Assembly: GCA_020746835.1 (NCBI GenBank)
Contig: JAGPNK010000004.1
Span: 2,046,001-2,110,000 of the forward strand
Source: Stachybotrys elegans
Lineage: Eukaryota; Ascomycota; Sordariomycetes; Hypocreales; Stachybotryaceae
Reading direction: 5' to 3'
Length of the DNA stretch: 64,000 bases
Positions 54,754-64,000 of the stretch are shown one piece after another. The position numbers and the translations under genes are program-made. The stretch's first letter is position 1. Every line of letters starts with the position of its first letter. The notes beneath the pieces were generated by a model. It saw only the letters and a list, made by a program, of their open reading frames with translations. It was not told the origin of the DNA and searched no databases.

Positions 54754-56324
54754 TCACCTCCTCGTAGAGTCCATCTCATCGGCTTCCATATCCTCCGGGT
54801 GCGCCACTTTGATCAAATCCTGTTCCGGCGACCATAGCATGGGACTTGCGCAGATGTGCTGCTTCGCAAACGAGCGGTACCTATCCATCACATCCGTCCT
54901 GCCCAGCCCGTCATAGGTTGTGAAGTAGCTGTAGTGGGCAACGACGCCCCGGCCGTCGGCAATGGCATCTGGTCATTGTCAGCGTTTAACACTCGGGTAG
55001 AAGCGTCATGGTAGAGAAACAACGAGGCATAGGAAACTCACGTCTGCCGGTGCGCTGCGGCATCGTCACCGAAAAGTGATGCTCGTCATCACCGTCGATG
55101 GGCTTGGCGGCGTTGATGTCCCTGCCCATGATGATGATGAACTGGATCCCCATCCTCGCGTACTGGAAGTCCCATGTGTGGAAGCGATACCGGTCCATCT
55201 CGCCGCGCTCCAGGTTGTCAAAGAAGCTGTAGTGCTCCTGCGCGGCAATCTGCCAAAACTCCCACCCAGGACCGCCCGGGCTGTACTCTGTCCTGGCGAT
55301 GGGCGTGCGGTCCAGGACATGGTGCGTCCTGCCGCGCGTCGGCAGCCAGCGATGCTTGCCCTCGGGCGGCGCCCATTCGAACGCGTCGAAGTCGTCCGGG
55401 CCCTCCCACGCTGGGAGGGTGGAATCGCGCCAGTCGACGTCGAGGCCTGGCCCGGGCATCATGTATTGGCTCGGGTCGGGGAGGTAGGACTTAACGGCTC
55501 CCATGTTGTAGTGCATCCAGCTGAACATGGCTTGGTTGATGACGTTGGCGCCTACAATATAAGTGTCTGGTCGTGCGAACTTGGTCTGGACCAAGGCTGG
55601 TATCGTGGAATCTTCGATGAATACCTATGGCTGTCAGTAGGTGGTCACATCCTGGTATCCAGCATGCTCACAATATCGTCGTCCATCTTGATGTACAGCA
55701 CATCGTCCTGGACATAGTCGTAGGAACCTGAGAAACCACCGGTCGTCCAATCCTTATCCCATCGCACGTAGTCGGGCTCACTGTCCAGCATTCGCTGCAA
55801 GAGTGCCAGGTTATGAGGATCTTTTGTTTGTTCGAGGAAAATAGCACCATCGAGCATTCCGCCATTCTTGACCAAATTGCGCTGCAAGACCAGTTAGTCG
55901 TCAGGCCTCGCTCAAGCGGCTCGGTTCTCGACTATACCTTCAGGTAGCAATCAAGGATTGAAACCGTCTCCCGACGCCCGTAGAAGACCAAGGCCATAAT
56001 CTTCCTCGGCTCTACTGGCCGCGTGATGTTTCCAATCTCGCTCTTCATCTCATCCGTCAGGGAGTAGAACCGCGGTAGTGTACCGGGAGGAGAGTGGTGT
56101 GTTGGCTGCTGCACCGGTGGTTCCGGCTCGAACTCGATTGGCGGCGATGGCGGCAACTCCTCGGTGATCATGGATATGTCGTCAGATTCCGTCGGGGACA
56201 GATGGCCAACCCAAAACCAGACCATCAGTGCAGCAAAGACGACGGCCGCGACCATGATGCGCCGCTGCGGCACCGAAGCCACCAGTTTCAAGGCCGTGTC
56301 GGCCATCCTCGAGTATCGCTTCAT
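54754..56324 (-). CDS. Type II membrane glycosyltransferase-like protein
   Basis: Four exons (56324-55938, 55881-55672, 55624-55042, 54968-54754) encode 464 residues; introns are 56, 47 and 73 nt. A short cytosolic tail and a single membrane helix (about residues 21-40, Val/Ala/Phe/Trp-rich) are followed by a Pro/Glu-rich stem, the classic layout of Golgi glycosyltransferases. The catalytic part has a strand Leu-Tyr-Ile-Lys-Met-Asp-Asp-Asp-Ile (Asp196-198), the DxD metal/nucleotide-sugar motif, then Phe-Ile-Glu-Asp-Ser-Thr-Ile-Pro. Conserved-looking blocks follow (Asn-Val-Ile-Asn-Gln-Ala, a Trp-Leu-Pro-Thr stretch and Val-Ala-His-Tyr-Ser-Tyr-Phe-Thr near the end). I do not know its GT family number. 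Related uncharacterised fungal proteins exist to my recollection; the sugar donor and acceptor are unknown. The substrate may be cell-wall or glycoprotein glycan. Confidence 0.7.
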
Positions 56325-58124
56325 CGGCTCGTCTTCGCGAACACTCGGCGATTATGGCTGGTATGTAACACGTCTTCCAGATCTTGAACAATAAAAGGAA
56401 ACAACAGAAGAATAGCGATACAAGACCGAGGTAGAAAATGAACGACAGAAGACAATGACTGCTAGCAAGCCACCTAAGCAGACTTCATGATGAAGAGGAA
56501 TGCTGTAGCTGTGCCTAAGTAATACCAACAAGAAAGTCGATAAACCCCTAGTCCTGCTCCAAAAGACATTCCATTAGAGGGAGGCACAAAGGGGGTTTTG
56601 GGACACGAGCGCCTTTTGGCATTTATGTGACTGGACGCCGAGGAAATGATAACGCCCGTGTCCCGAGGGGCCATGGAAGCTAGTTGGTATAGCTTGAGGC
56701 CCAGAAAGGGAGTCCAAGACATGTCTTACAAACAAGCAATCCCGATACGGGAAAAGCAAGCTACCGTTCCAGTGTTATTTTCCGTTGCAAGGGTGCTCCC
56801 AACAGGCGCCAAGAGGTAGAAATGCCGGTGCCGATGCGTTTCTAATAAGATATCTTTCAGATCCCCTCGGGGTTCTTGTCGAGCAGGACTTGCAGTTAAT
56901 ACTGTCAAGGCATAGTTGTTTTGCGTGTATGCTATACGCTTCTGACAGTGCATAGTGTACACCACCATCTTGCCTTAGGCCAGTGATTGGAAAAGCACGG
57001 TGAAGAGGAGGAACCTATATAGCAGAAGGGGCTAATGCGCGGGAAATGAGTCCCAACGTTCTGTGTGGTCTAGAGTCGTCTGAGCGCGCGACATAAGACA
57101 ATCAGACAACTGATGACGCCCAAACTTGATGTCGCAGATCAATGATCACAAGGGACGACCCGGTGTGGAGATTAAGGATGTGTTATCTCAAAGTCTCTGG
57201 TGGCCTGAAGAGATACGCAGGGGCTTACTCTCCCAGTATCGACTGCCCTGTGTCTATAAGACATGTCACTTCGCGCCGCCGGCAGATCCTTGAAAAGCTG
57301 CACCCTGTAGCTTGATGTGAGACACGTCTCACCCTCAATACCAGCAACCATTCCACCAGGACCCTTACCCGCAAACTTGTGTGGGTTGCATACCTGGCGG
57401 CGCGGGCAGGTCTGTCCTTGCATCACGTCACGGGTTGCTCGGTTCTGATGGAGAAAGTTGACCAGATTCTGAAGGCTCACAGTAGTTTCCTGTGTCTTGT
57501 GTAGGCTTCTTTTGCATCATCATAAGAAGAAGTATGCAGTTTGGGTTGGTAGAATCGGCGGACAAGAACCACTGTGGGAATTCTAACGCTGTGCGCCAAT
57601 GGGATAGAGACCAGTGACTTGGAGGAGGCCCCCTGTAACAATATGGACGATATCAATTGAAGGGTTGGCAGTTGGAAGAAACATCTGAATATCCGCAGTC
57701 ATGACCCTCGCCCGTCTCTTTCTATAGCCACGACGACCAAGCAGCGCCCATCATAACCTGTCAAGGATTTCTCACGCAGAAGTTTTGTAGGCCCTCATAC
57801 TCAACAGTCAGCTGCCGTCGCAACCTTGCCAGCAGAGAGCCCAGGATATCCCCTATTGGCCAAAACACCCCGCTGAGGCTCTCAGCAAGGCTGACAGACT
57901 TACAGCCGAGCCCAGGATGGACTCGTTGGGCTTCGCGAGACCCCGCATTGCTTTTCAACTTTTTACCTTGCACGAAGAATATGGAACGACAAGTCTCCAT
58001 CATCATGTCGGCTTGAATTCTAATAAGTGATTGCAACAACCTCTGTCTCTATCATAAATTGCACCAAGTTCAAGCCCCCTATCACTACAGTCATCCTCAA
58101 GTGGCTCTGAAGGTTCTGGTCAAA
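56325..58124. other. Divergent promoter region, 1.8 kb
   Basis: This lies between the glycosyltransferase-like gene (-) and the dsRBD+RRM gene (+). Frames on the minus strand (57172-57480 and 57761-58039, about 100 codons each) show no family pattern; I cannot exclude small genes but find no support. Short AT-rich segments and no tRNA were seen. Confidence 0.5.
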
Positions 58125-58160
58125 ATGGAAGGATTAATGGAAGGATTAATGGAAGGATTC
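58125..58160 (+). repeat. Triple 12-bp repeat at the start codon
   Basis: Three near-exact copies of ATGGAAGGATTA encode Met-Glu-Gly-Leu (the last reads Met-Glu-Gly-Phe) at the very start of the large RNA-binding-type gene, giving three in-frame ATG codons. Confidence 0.85.
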
Positions 58161-59214
58161 TACGTGCATCGTCTTCAGTGTTTGTCATATTGAACCACAA
58201 TACTTTGGTTGCCTTTGCTAATTATCATAGCGCTCTGTCGTCAGCGAGGTTGGGACGAGCCTTCATACGAATTTGATATGCACCGCAGTGGCTTTACTTG
58301 CCGTGTACGCGTAAATGGACGCGAGTACCCGTCCAATTCAGCACATGATAGTCATCTTCTAGCCCAAGAGCAGGCTGCCATAGTGGCTTATTTGGTAGTC
58401 CACCACTTTTCCGTCAACACTGGTGCCCAGGGACTGCCGGCGGAGGGAGAGGGCACTCGCCGAAACAAGCGTCATAGTCACAACGCCTACAAGAATACAA
58501 CAAATTCTGGGTCATGCGATGAAGATTCCGGTGAAGGAAGCCATGGACCAGAAAGCACCTCCAGACAGGATAAAGGCGCTGGCCAAGACCGGCACAGTGC
58601 AAAGGCTGAAAAAGCGATAGCCTCCCTTGCCACCATCGAATACATAAAGGGCGAGCTAAGGAGATTTGAACCTGAGGAGACAGCGCACCTGAAGCATTCA
58701 TCACACGAGCACGACTCCATCCTAAGGGCTAAGACAGACAATACTGAGACAGAAACGGACATCTTTCATGCTCACCCTGGTCAAGAGAAAGACGCCCTCC
58801 ACCCTCCTTGCAATACCCTCTATGTGAGCAACCTACCTATCGATACATCGGAAGAAGATCTGGTAGCCTTGTTTTCGATGCAGCATGGCTACGAGAGGCT
58901 GTGCTTTAGGACAAAAGCAAATGGACCGACGTGCCTGGTGGAGTTTAAGAGTACTTTATTGGCCGCCAAGACTCTATACAAACTTGATGGATACCAACTC
59001 GCCAACAACACCAGGGATACCATGGATGGCATGCGCCTGAGATTTTCAAGGAACCCTTTAGGAGTCCGCTCCGACCTTTGGCTTCAAGCACCAGCACAAA
59101 GACAAGATCCAGGAACCGGATATATCCCCATCTTTGGCCAGAGCCCGTTTGACAGCGTCTCTTTAAGCGATCGCGTCGTTGCGGAGTCCATATCTGATTT
59201 CAGCATCAGCGAAT

Positions 59215-59225
59215 GGGGGGGGGGG
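59215..59225 (+). repeat. G11 homopolymer inside a coding region
   Basis: Eleven consecutive G; the two flanking reading frames belong to one protein. The run is prone to miscounting by sequencing or to slippage in replication. Confidence 0.9.
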
Positions 59226-62200
59226 CGCTGAATGAATTCCCTGAAGAGGATGATACGAAGTCCTATGTGGACACGGCAAACGACCCTTCACTGGGAGGAT
59301 TGAAATTCACAACAACGACGAGTGGCGGCGATGATTCCGGTTACGCCTCAATGCCGATGATGGGCCGTGTGATCGCCCCAGATGACGACAACGTGTCAGT
59401 GAGATCTATCTTGACTAACGCTTCACGGGTTCACCTTCCACCGCAAGAAAAGGAGCACCTGACCTCTGCATTTGCAGGAGACCTGTACCAAGATATTGGG
59501 CTTTGCGGAGATGTTGAGGCACACAAGCGGCTATCCGCCCATCTCCCCGAGCTTCTCAAGGTCTACGCCCTGAAACTGGAAAGCGCAGTTGGCTCGAGCC
59601 AAGAGCGTGATTCGAAAGAGTTTGTTCGGCAGCAGCGCAAGTAAGTACATCATCATGGTTTCTCCGGATCCTATAGAGTGTTTGCGAATTAATCTTTTGG
59701 ACTTGATTAGTCTCATCGCTCATCAATTTCGTCAAGCTCAACTTCCAGCAGAACCTGAGGAAGCAGATCTGCCATCGCCGTCGAGGGATGGCATGTCAGT
59801 CGCCGAGAAGATGGCACTGTGGAACACCTCTGAAGATTCTGCCCCTGAACCGGCAGATCAACTGCCGGAGGAAGCAAGACTACCCCCCGCATATCAACAA
59901 GTCCGCAACTTCTTGCTCGACGGCCCAGCATATCAGTGGCTACTCGAAAATGCCAGGTCTTCAGCATTGCTGACAGGACGAACCGGAACAGTCGTGGAAG
60001 CCGTTAAACATATGATAGAGAATGAGCTTGCGTCTATAAAAAGTACGCAGCTCTCGCAGTCCCAAGTATTCCAGGCCAGCTTCGACATAGATTGGGACCT
60101 TCCCGGATTCCTGATCTCTCAACAGTACGACATGGAATGGGATATGGCCCTGGAACGCATCATCACAATCACGGGCTCTAGCTGCAATGCCCAGGCGATG
60201 AGTTGCGCGGGATATATGCAGCAGGTCTGGCCATCAAGCGGTCCGGAACTTCTTTGGGCCATCAGACAAGCCTTGATCTCACCAAATCTCTGCTGGAAAG
60301 GTCGGTAGAGTCCTGAGGGCTACTAATTATTCTATCGCTGACCTTCTAGGCTCTATCCACGATGGAATGTATCTCCATATCACTCTGGGCTCGCCCAATG
60401 CTAAAATTTCGGCACGCGGAGGTCGGGCTCCTGTCGTGGAGTTGTGTGAGCAGCTTGCTTGGCTTGGTGCGGCTTTGCGAACCTCTCCTGTGGCACATGA
60501 AATGTGCCTCTCCACTCCCATAGTTAGTGCCCTTCCATCCAAAGAAGGGTTGAAGGTGCATATAAGCTTTGAGCTTTTCTTGCCACGCAATGGCAAATCT
60601 GCCAATGTGGATGGCGCCTGCTGGCACGGCATGTTTCGCAGCCCCGTGGTTGTCAACGGCTTCCCGATACTTGCTCGGCAAAGGGATGAACAAGGACTCG
60701 AAGTTTCATTTGACATGATGAGCATTCTAGCAGATGTCCAGTTCGCCACGCACTATCAGACAACACTGGTTCTGAAGGGATTCTGCACCATACTTGTACC
60801 GACGCGCTTTGAAGATGAGTCAATCACATGGCATTTCATTGCCAGCGACAACGGGGAGCGTATCCCTTATTATCGTTTCAAAGAACAGGTTTCTGAATTT
60901 GTCGGCACCGATAAGGTCTATTCTGTGCTTCTTGAGGATGCGAATATTCGCCATTTTGTTGGGTGGACATCTCGCATCACCAGACACCTAGGTATGCTCT
61001 CTTAAATCTCATTTGGGAACTCAACAGGGCTGACTGTCTATTTAGGCACAGAGGACGCGAGTTATGACAGCATTGACTGGGCGGGTGCCAAACAATGTTC
61101 TGCAGGGTTGGCTGTAGAGCAGAAACTGACCATCTCGATAAGCAGGGTAGTAGGGATCAGTGGGAGCGTGCTCAGAGGCAGCAGAGACAAACCGGAATAC
61201 ATCAAACAACCTGTCTACAAAGCACAGATTAATAACGCCCGCCGTATGTACGTCATACTTTACGACACTGACGCCCAGCGAGGGTGGTTAGTTGATGGAG
61301 CGAGCGCCCTGCTCCATCTCGTGCGAACCCAAGTTGCTCGAGAACCGTATGGAGGCGAGGACTCTCTTTTCAATGACCTCGCCTTCAATGATGACCTATT
61401 CAAACACCCGGGAGTCGATGATGGCCCGGATGCAGCGGCAGCCAGCTTGAAGAATGAGAGAAATATGAGGCATGTCGTCCTCAAGGAGTTCAGCTCGTAC
61501 GAGGATGAAAAGCTTGACATACGGAAAGCGCAAGGTACATCAAGCTCTTACGGTCCTGTCGAGGAAGAAGCCAGCCAGACAGATAACAAAGGGTCAACCA
61601 GCGGAGGACTAAAGGCTGTTTACAAGAGAACCTGCATGCGTGACCTGGTTTCTCAAGCCTGGAGCACGCTGGAGCAGATCCACGACCGCCAGATTGACGT
61701 CCGAAAAGCCCAGGGCTCTAGGCAGCTGCAAGCACCATTTCAGACAAAACTGGAAGGCTACGAGTTCATGGACATTGTTTCGGCTGAGCATAGCCTGACC
61801 CGGCGTGCCATACCGCTCGAGCTTAATGGGTTGGCGTGGGCAAGCTTGGCGAGGCGTCTGGATGCAGTCATCCTTTTTGGACAACACTTTGGAGAGCTGT
61901 ACAAGCCTACCGAAGATATTGGCGAACGGATCTGCCAAAGCTGGAAAGCCGTTCCCCACGGCCACGAGTTCCTCGCCGTTCCCGTATCTTTGGTTATGGA
62001 GATCAAGCAGCGCAACTGGAAATCGGGACGAGTTGACGCTGAAACTGCCGAGTTGGCTGAGAATGTCTTCTTCTCTCCTTCAGAGGATATCTTTGAGGAT
62101 TGCGGACCAGACTGTGAGCACGCTTTCAACCGCATCCAGAAGCTTCGGCCGAATGCTGGGGGTCTCTTCGGCATGGGAAAGAAGTGTCTTTGGGACGGGG

Positions 62201-62721
62201 AAACACTGGCGAGAACCAAAGGCGCCATTTTGTTCGGCGAGAGTAGCGTCTTGCATCTCGAAAGGCTCGGACGGATGGGGCACAAATGGACCAGTGAGAA
62301 GACGCTCTATGACAGCGACATATATTCGAGCCCACCAACTCCATTACAAACCGAACTATCGTCGACAAGCATGAGTGCCAGTTCAGGCACGCAACCTACG
62401 TACGTCTCAGTAGACAGCATGAGGACCACGCCTCTTCCTTCCAATCAGAGTGGTGGGAAGAGCAGCAGTGTGCACCAACTAGACGACGCCGATGATTGCA
62501 GTTGCCCAGAGAGTCCTGCAGAAAGAAGTCAAGAAGTCGTCTCCGCAGAACAAGTTCATGTGAAGCGCTCTGATAGGGATGCTTTGGTGGGTAGCCCGTC
62601 CCAAGGAGATATGTCGATGGAAGCCAGTGCAATACACACTCCGACAGATACTCCTGTTCAAGGGCAGAGGAAGAAACGGAAATGGAGCTTGACTTCCTTT
62701 ATGAAAAGAGTACTTGGGTAA

Positions 62722-63423
62722 AAGAGGGCCAGCGGCGGTTGTTAGAGTCAGCGACAGCGGCGTTAAACTTGGTTCTGCATGGGAAATGAAAATGTCAAAT
62801 CCGAGCTCGTGATCCAACAATTGTTGCTTAATGAAATCCCCTCTTCATTGTTTGTGACAGGAAGAAAACCAATGAAGCGGAGAGGCTTTCCCAAATTGCG
62901 CATTTGTGTAACAAATGTGTTCAAAATTCTGGACGAGCCAGAGAATTACTGTCCCAACCTTTCTGCAAGATGTGCTTCTCCAATAACGCTGCAACTCTTG
63001 ACGAACTTCTTGCTGTAAACTCAGCTATTGCTTGACTATTGGAGAGAAAGCAGCAACTACAATCAAGAATCGTATCATCTTTTCCTGATCTAGACCATGA
63101 TAGTCTGCTAGCCCATCATCACGGCATACCATCCTCTTTAGCACTGCGCTAAGCAACATAATGAGAAACGCTATAGACCCAGGGCCCGTTTTCGTGTCAT
63201 TAGTGGCAGTTGAATTACTCAATCGAGCATCAGTTTGGTATTGGTGGCTTGGTAAATCAAGTGTAAGCCAACCGCAACTCCCTCCACAGGGAGAGCATCG
63301 TGGAAATCCCTGGAGTCGTGATGGTATAAGTGCAGCTGCGCACCTTCTGTAGCTGCTCTTCAACAAGCTCCATCGGAGTGTGATCTACCCTCATAATCCA
63401 CGTTAAACGGAATCCAACTCGTC
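62722..63423. other. Intergenic region
   Basis: 3' flank of the large RNA-binding-type gene and promoter of the secreted protein gene. No gene is supported. Confidence 0.5.
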
Positions 63424-64000
63424 ATGGTGTTCAGGGCAGCCGTGGCTGCGTGCCTTTTGATTCCCGTCATACTCGACTCTGCAGATGCTTCGGTTGTTGA
63501 ACCTCGCCAGGCCAGAGTATGCAACTCTGACAACCTTCTTCGAGGCTTCAAGGACAAACGCTGGTCCGGCCCAGGTCAGGCGTGGTGCAGTTCGCTGATC
63601 GATGCCCTGGTCGTGACGAGCACTGCCGCTGATGGTACGTCTCACCGCATCAAAAAGGCGTTGATATGTTAACTGGTGGCTGACAGTCGTTGCGACTGTC
63701 ACTGCTTCTGTCCCAGGCAGCGAAACAGTCAGCGTTACGGAGACACAGACTATTTTGAGCACTGTGACGACCTCAATTCTGGAAACGAGCACTGTTCCTG
63801 GCGCTACTACTGTTACCCGATCGGCATGGAGCATGGTTAGGATTACAGGGACTCGAACTATCCCAAGCTTCACCTCGACGAGCACCACGACAACCACTCT
63901 CGGTGAGACGTCCTCGGCTTCCACCTCGACAACGAAACCAAAAACAGCTGTTTCACTTCCTCCTGGGCTTGCATCCATCCTCTCACGATACTCGGACCCT
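63424..64000 (+). CDS. Secreted Ser/Thr-rich cell-surface protein, 5' part only
   Basis: Exon 1 (63424-63634) and exon 2 (from 63687, running off the window) are joined over a 52-nt intron with a GTACGT donor and a GCTGACAG branch/acceptor. Residues 1-23 are a signal peptide (Val-Ala-Ala-Cys-Leu-Leu-Ile-Pro-Val-Ile-Leu core). The next 45 residues hold a Cys-Asn-x-Asp-Asn-Leu-Leu-Arg...Cys-Ser module common at the start of fungal surface mucins. The following sequence is Thr/Ser/Val-rich (Val-Thr-x-Thr-x-Thr repeats) with many potential O-glycosylation sites. It is probably a cell-wall or GPI-anchored protein; the C-terminus is not in view. Confidence 0.75.

Larger units (their letters stand above)
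58125..62721 (+). pseudogene. Large dsRBD + RRM protein broken by a frameshift at a G11 run
   Basis: Five exons (58125-58179, 58231-59640, 59711-60300, 60350-60991, 61046-62721; introns 51, 70, 49 and 54 nt). The reading frame is broken at a run of 11 G (59215-59225): upstream it stops at once after Glu-Trp-Gly-Gly-Gly-Arg, and a count of 9 or 12 would keep it open. With that, about 1457 residues result. Exon 1 holds a triple Met-Glu-Gly-Leu-type repeat. Residues 10-75 fit a double-stranded RNA-binding domain (Leu-Cys-Arg-Gln-Arg-Gly-Trp...Tyr-Glu, then Phe-x-Cys-x-Val-x-Val and an Ala-rich last helix). Residues 213-298 fit an RRM (Leu-Tyr-Val-Ser-Asn-Leu-Pro). From about 640 a fungal-specific region with Thr-Thr-Leu-Val-Leu-Lys-Gly-Phe-Cys-Thr-Ile-Leu and Trp-His-Phe-Ile recurs in uncharacterised large proteins. 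The C-terminus has a Lys/Arg cluster resembling a nuclear signal. An RNA-related role is inferred. Confidence 0.72.

Noticed and set aside
57172..57480. 102-codon minus frame upstream of the RNA-binding-type gene
   Set aside because: Some protein-like stretches but no signal, splice site, family match or promoter; left unannotated.

Overview
This window is nuclear DNA of a filamentous ascomycete, most likely a Sordariomycete. Genes are cut by very short introns (mostly 44-70 nt) with GTRNGT donors, CTRAY-like branch sites and YAG acceptors. The gene families include several that are typical of such fungi: STAND-type N-terminal domains, ankyrin proteins, MFS permeases, a proteinase-K-like subtilase and a UPF0303 protein. 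Gene models were built by eye from splice signals and reading phase; every multi-exon model closes in frame except two that need a one-base correction at a homopolymer. No operons, CRISPR arrays or intact transposons were seen.

Region by region. 1-506: 3' end of a coiled-coil protein. 2309-3535: a stand-alone NACHT_N-type protein. 3981-5535 (-): DHA1-type drug/polyamine MFS. 6230-8238 (-): a fusion of a Helo-like STAND N-terminal domain with a degenerate G-alpha-like GTPase. 9118-10221: a protein with 14-residue coiled-coil repeats and a C-terminal six-cysteine cluster. 10901-11979 (-): mitochondrial tricarboxylate-type carrier. 12488-13799 (-): secreted subtilisin. 15036-16910 (-): ankyrin protein with a STAND-like N-terminus, divergent from a small Ser-rich ORF (17445-17747). 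18743-20200: GDP-mannose pyrophosphorylase-like protein, tail to tail with a Golgi nucleotide-sugar transporter (20784-22379, -). 24017-25915: Dal5/ACS-type permease. 27396-27486 (-): an intron-containing tRNA-Phe. 28380-29489 (-): amidohydrolase. 30242-31917: sugar porter. 31994-32760 (-): Hsp31/DJ-1. 33461-33712 (-): small secreted 8-Cys protein. 34345-37187 (-): dynamin-like GTPase with an apparent frameshift. 37188-42794: a long gap. 42795-44638: lactose/hexose permease. 44905-45559 (-): UPF0303. 46915-48099: unknown coiled-coil protein. 48308-49065 (-): small membrane protein. 50331-51192 (-): glutathione S-transferase. 51753-52799 (-): degenerate kinase-like gene with an in-frame stop. 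53165-54120 (-): SurE-type phosphatase. 54754-56324 (-): type II membrane glycosyltransferase-like protein. 58125-62721: about 1457-residue dsRBD+RRM protein broken at a G11 run. 63424-end: secreted Ser/Thr-rich protein, cut by the window edge.

How it fits together. Much of the window is transport and metabolism without obvious clustering by pathway. GDP-mannose synthesis, the nucleotide-sugar transporter and the glycosyltransferase-like protein all concern glycan building, but only the first two are adjacent. The most unusual theme lies between 2 and 18 kb, where NLR-type signalling parts occur without a full NLR: orphan NACHT_N, Helo-like fused to a G-alpha-like domain, and STAND-like N-terminus fused to ankyrins. 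The Helo-like/G-alpha-like fusion is my best candidate for a poorly described system.
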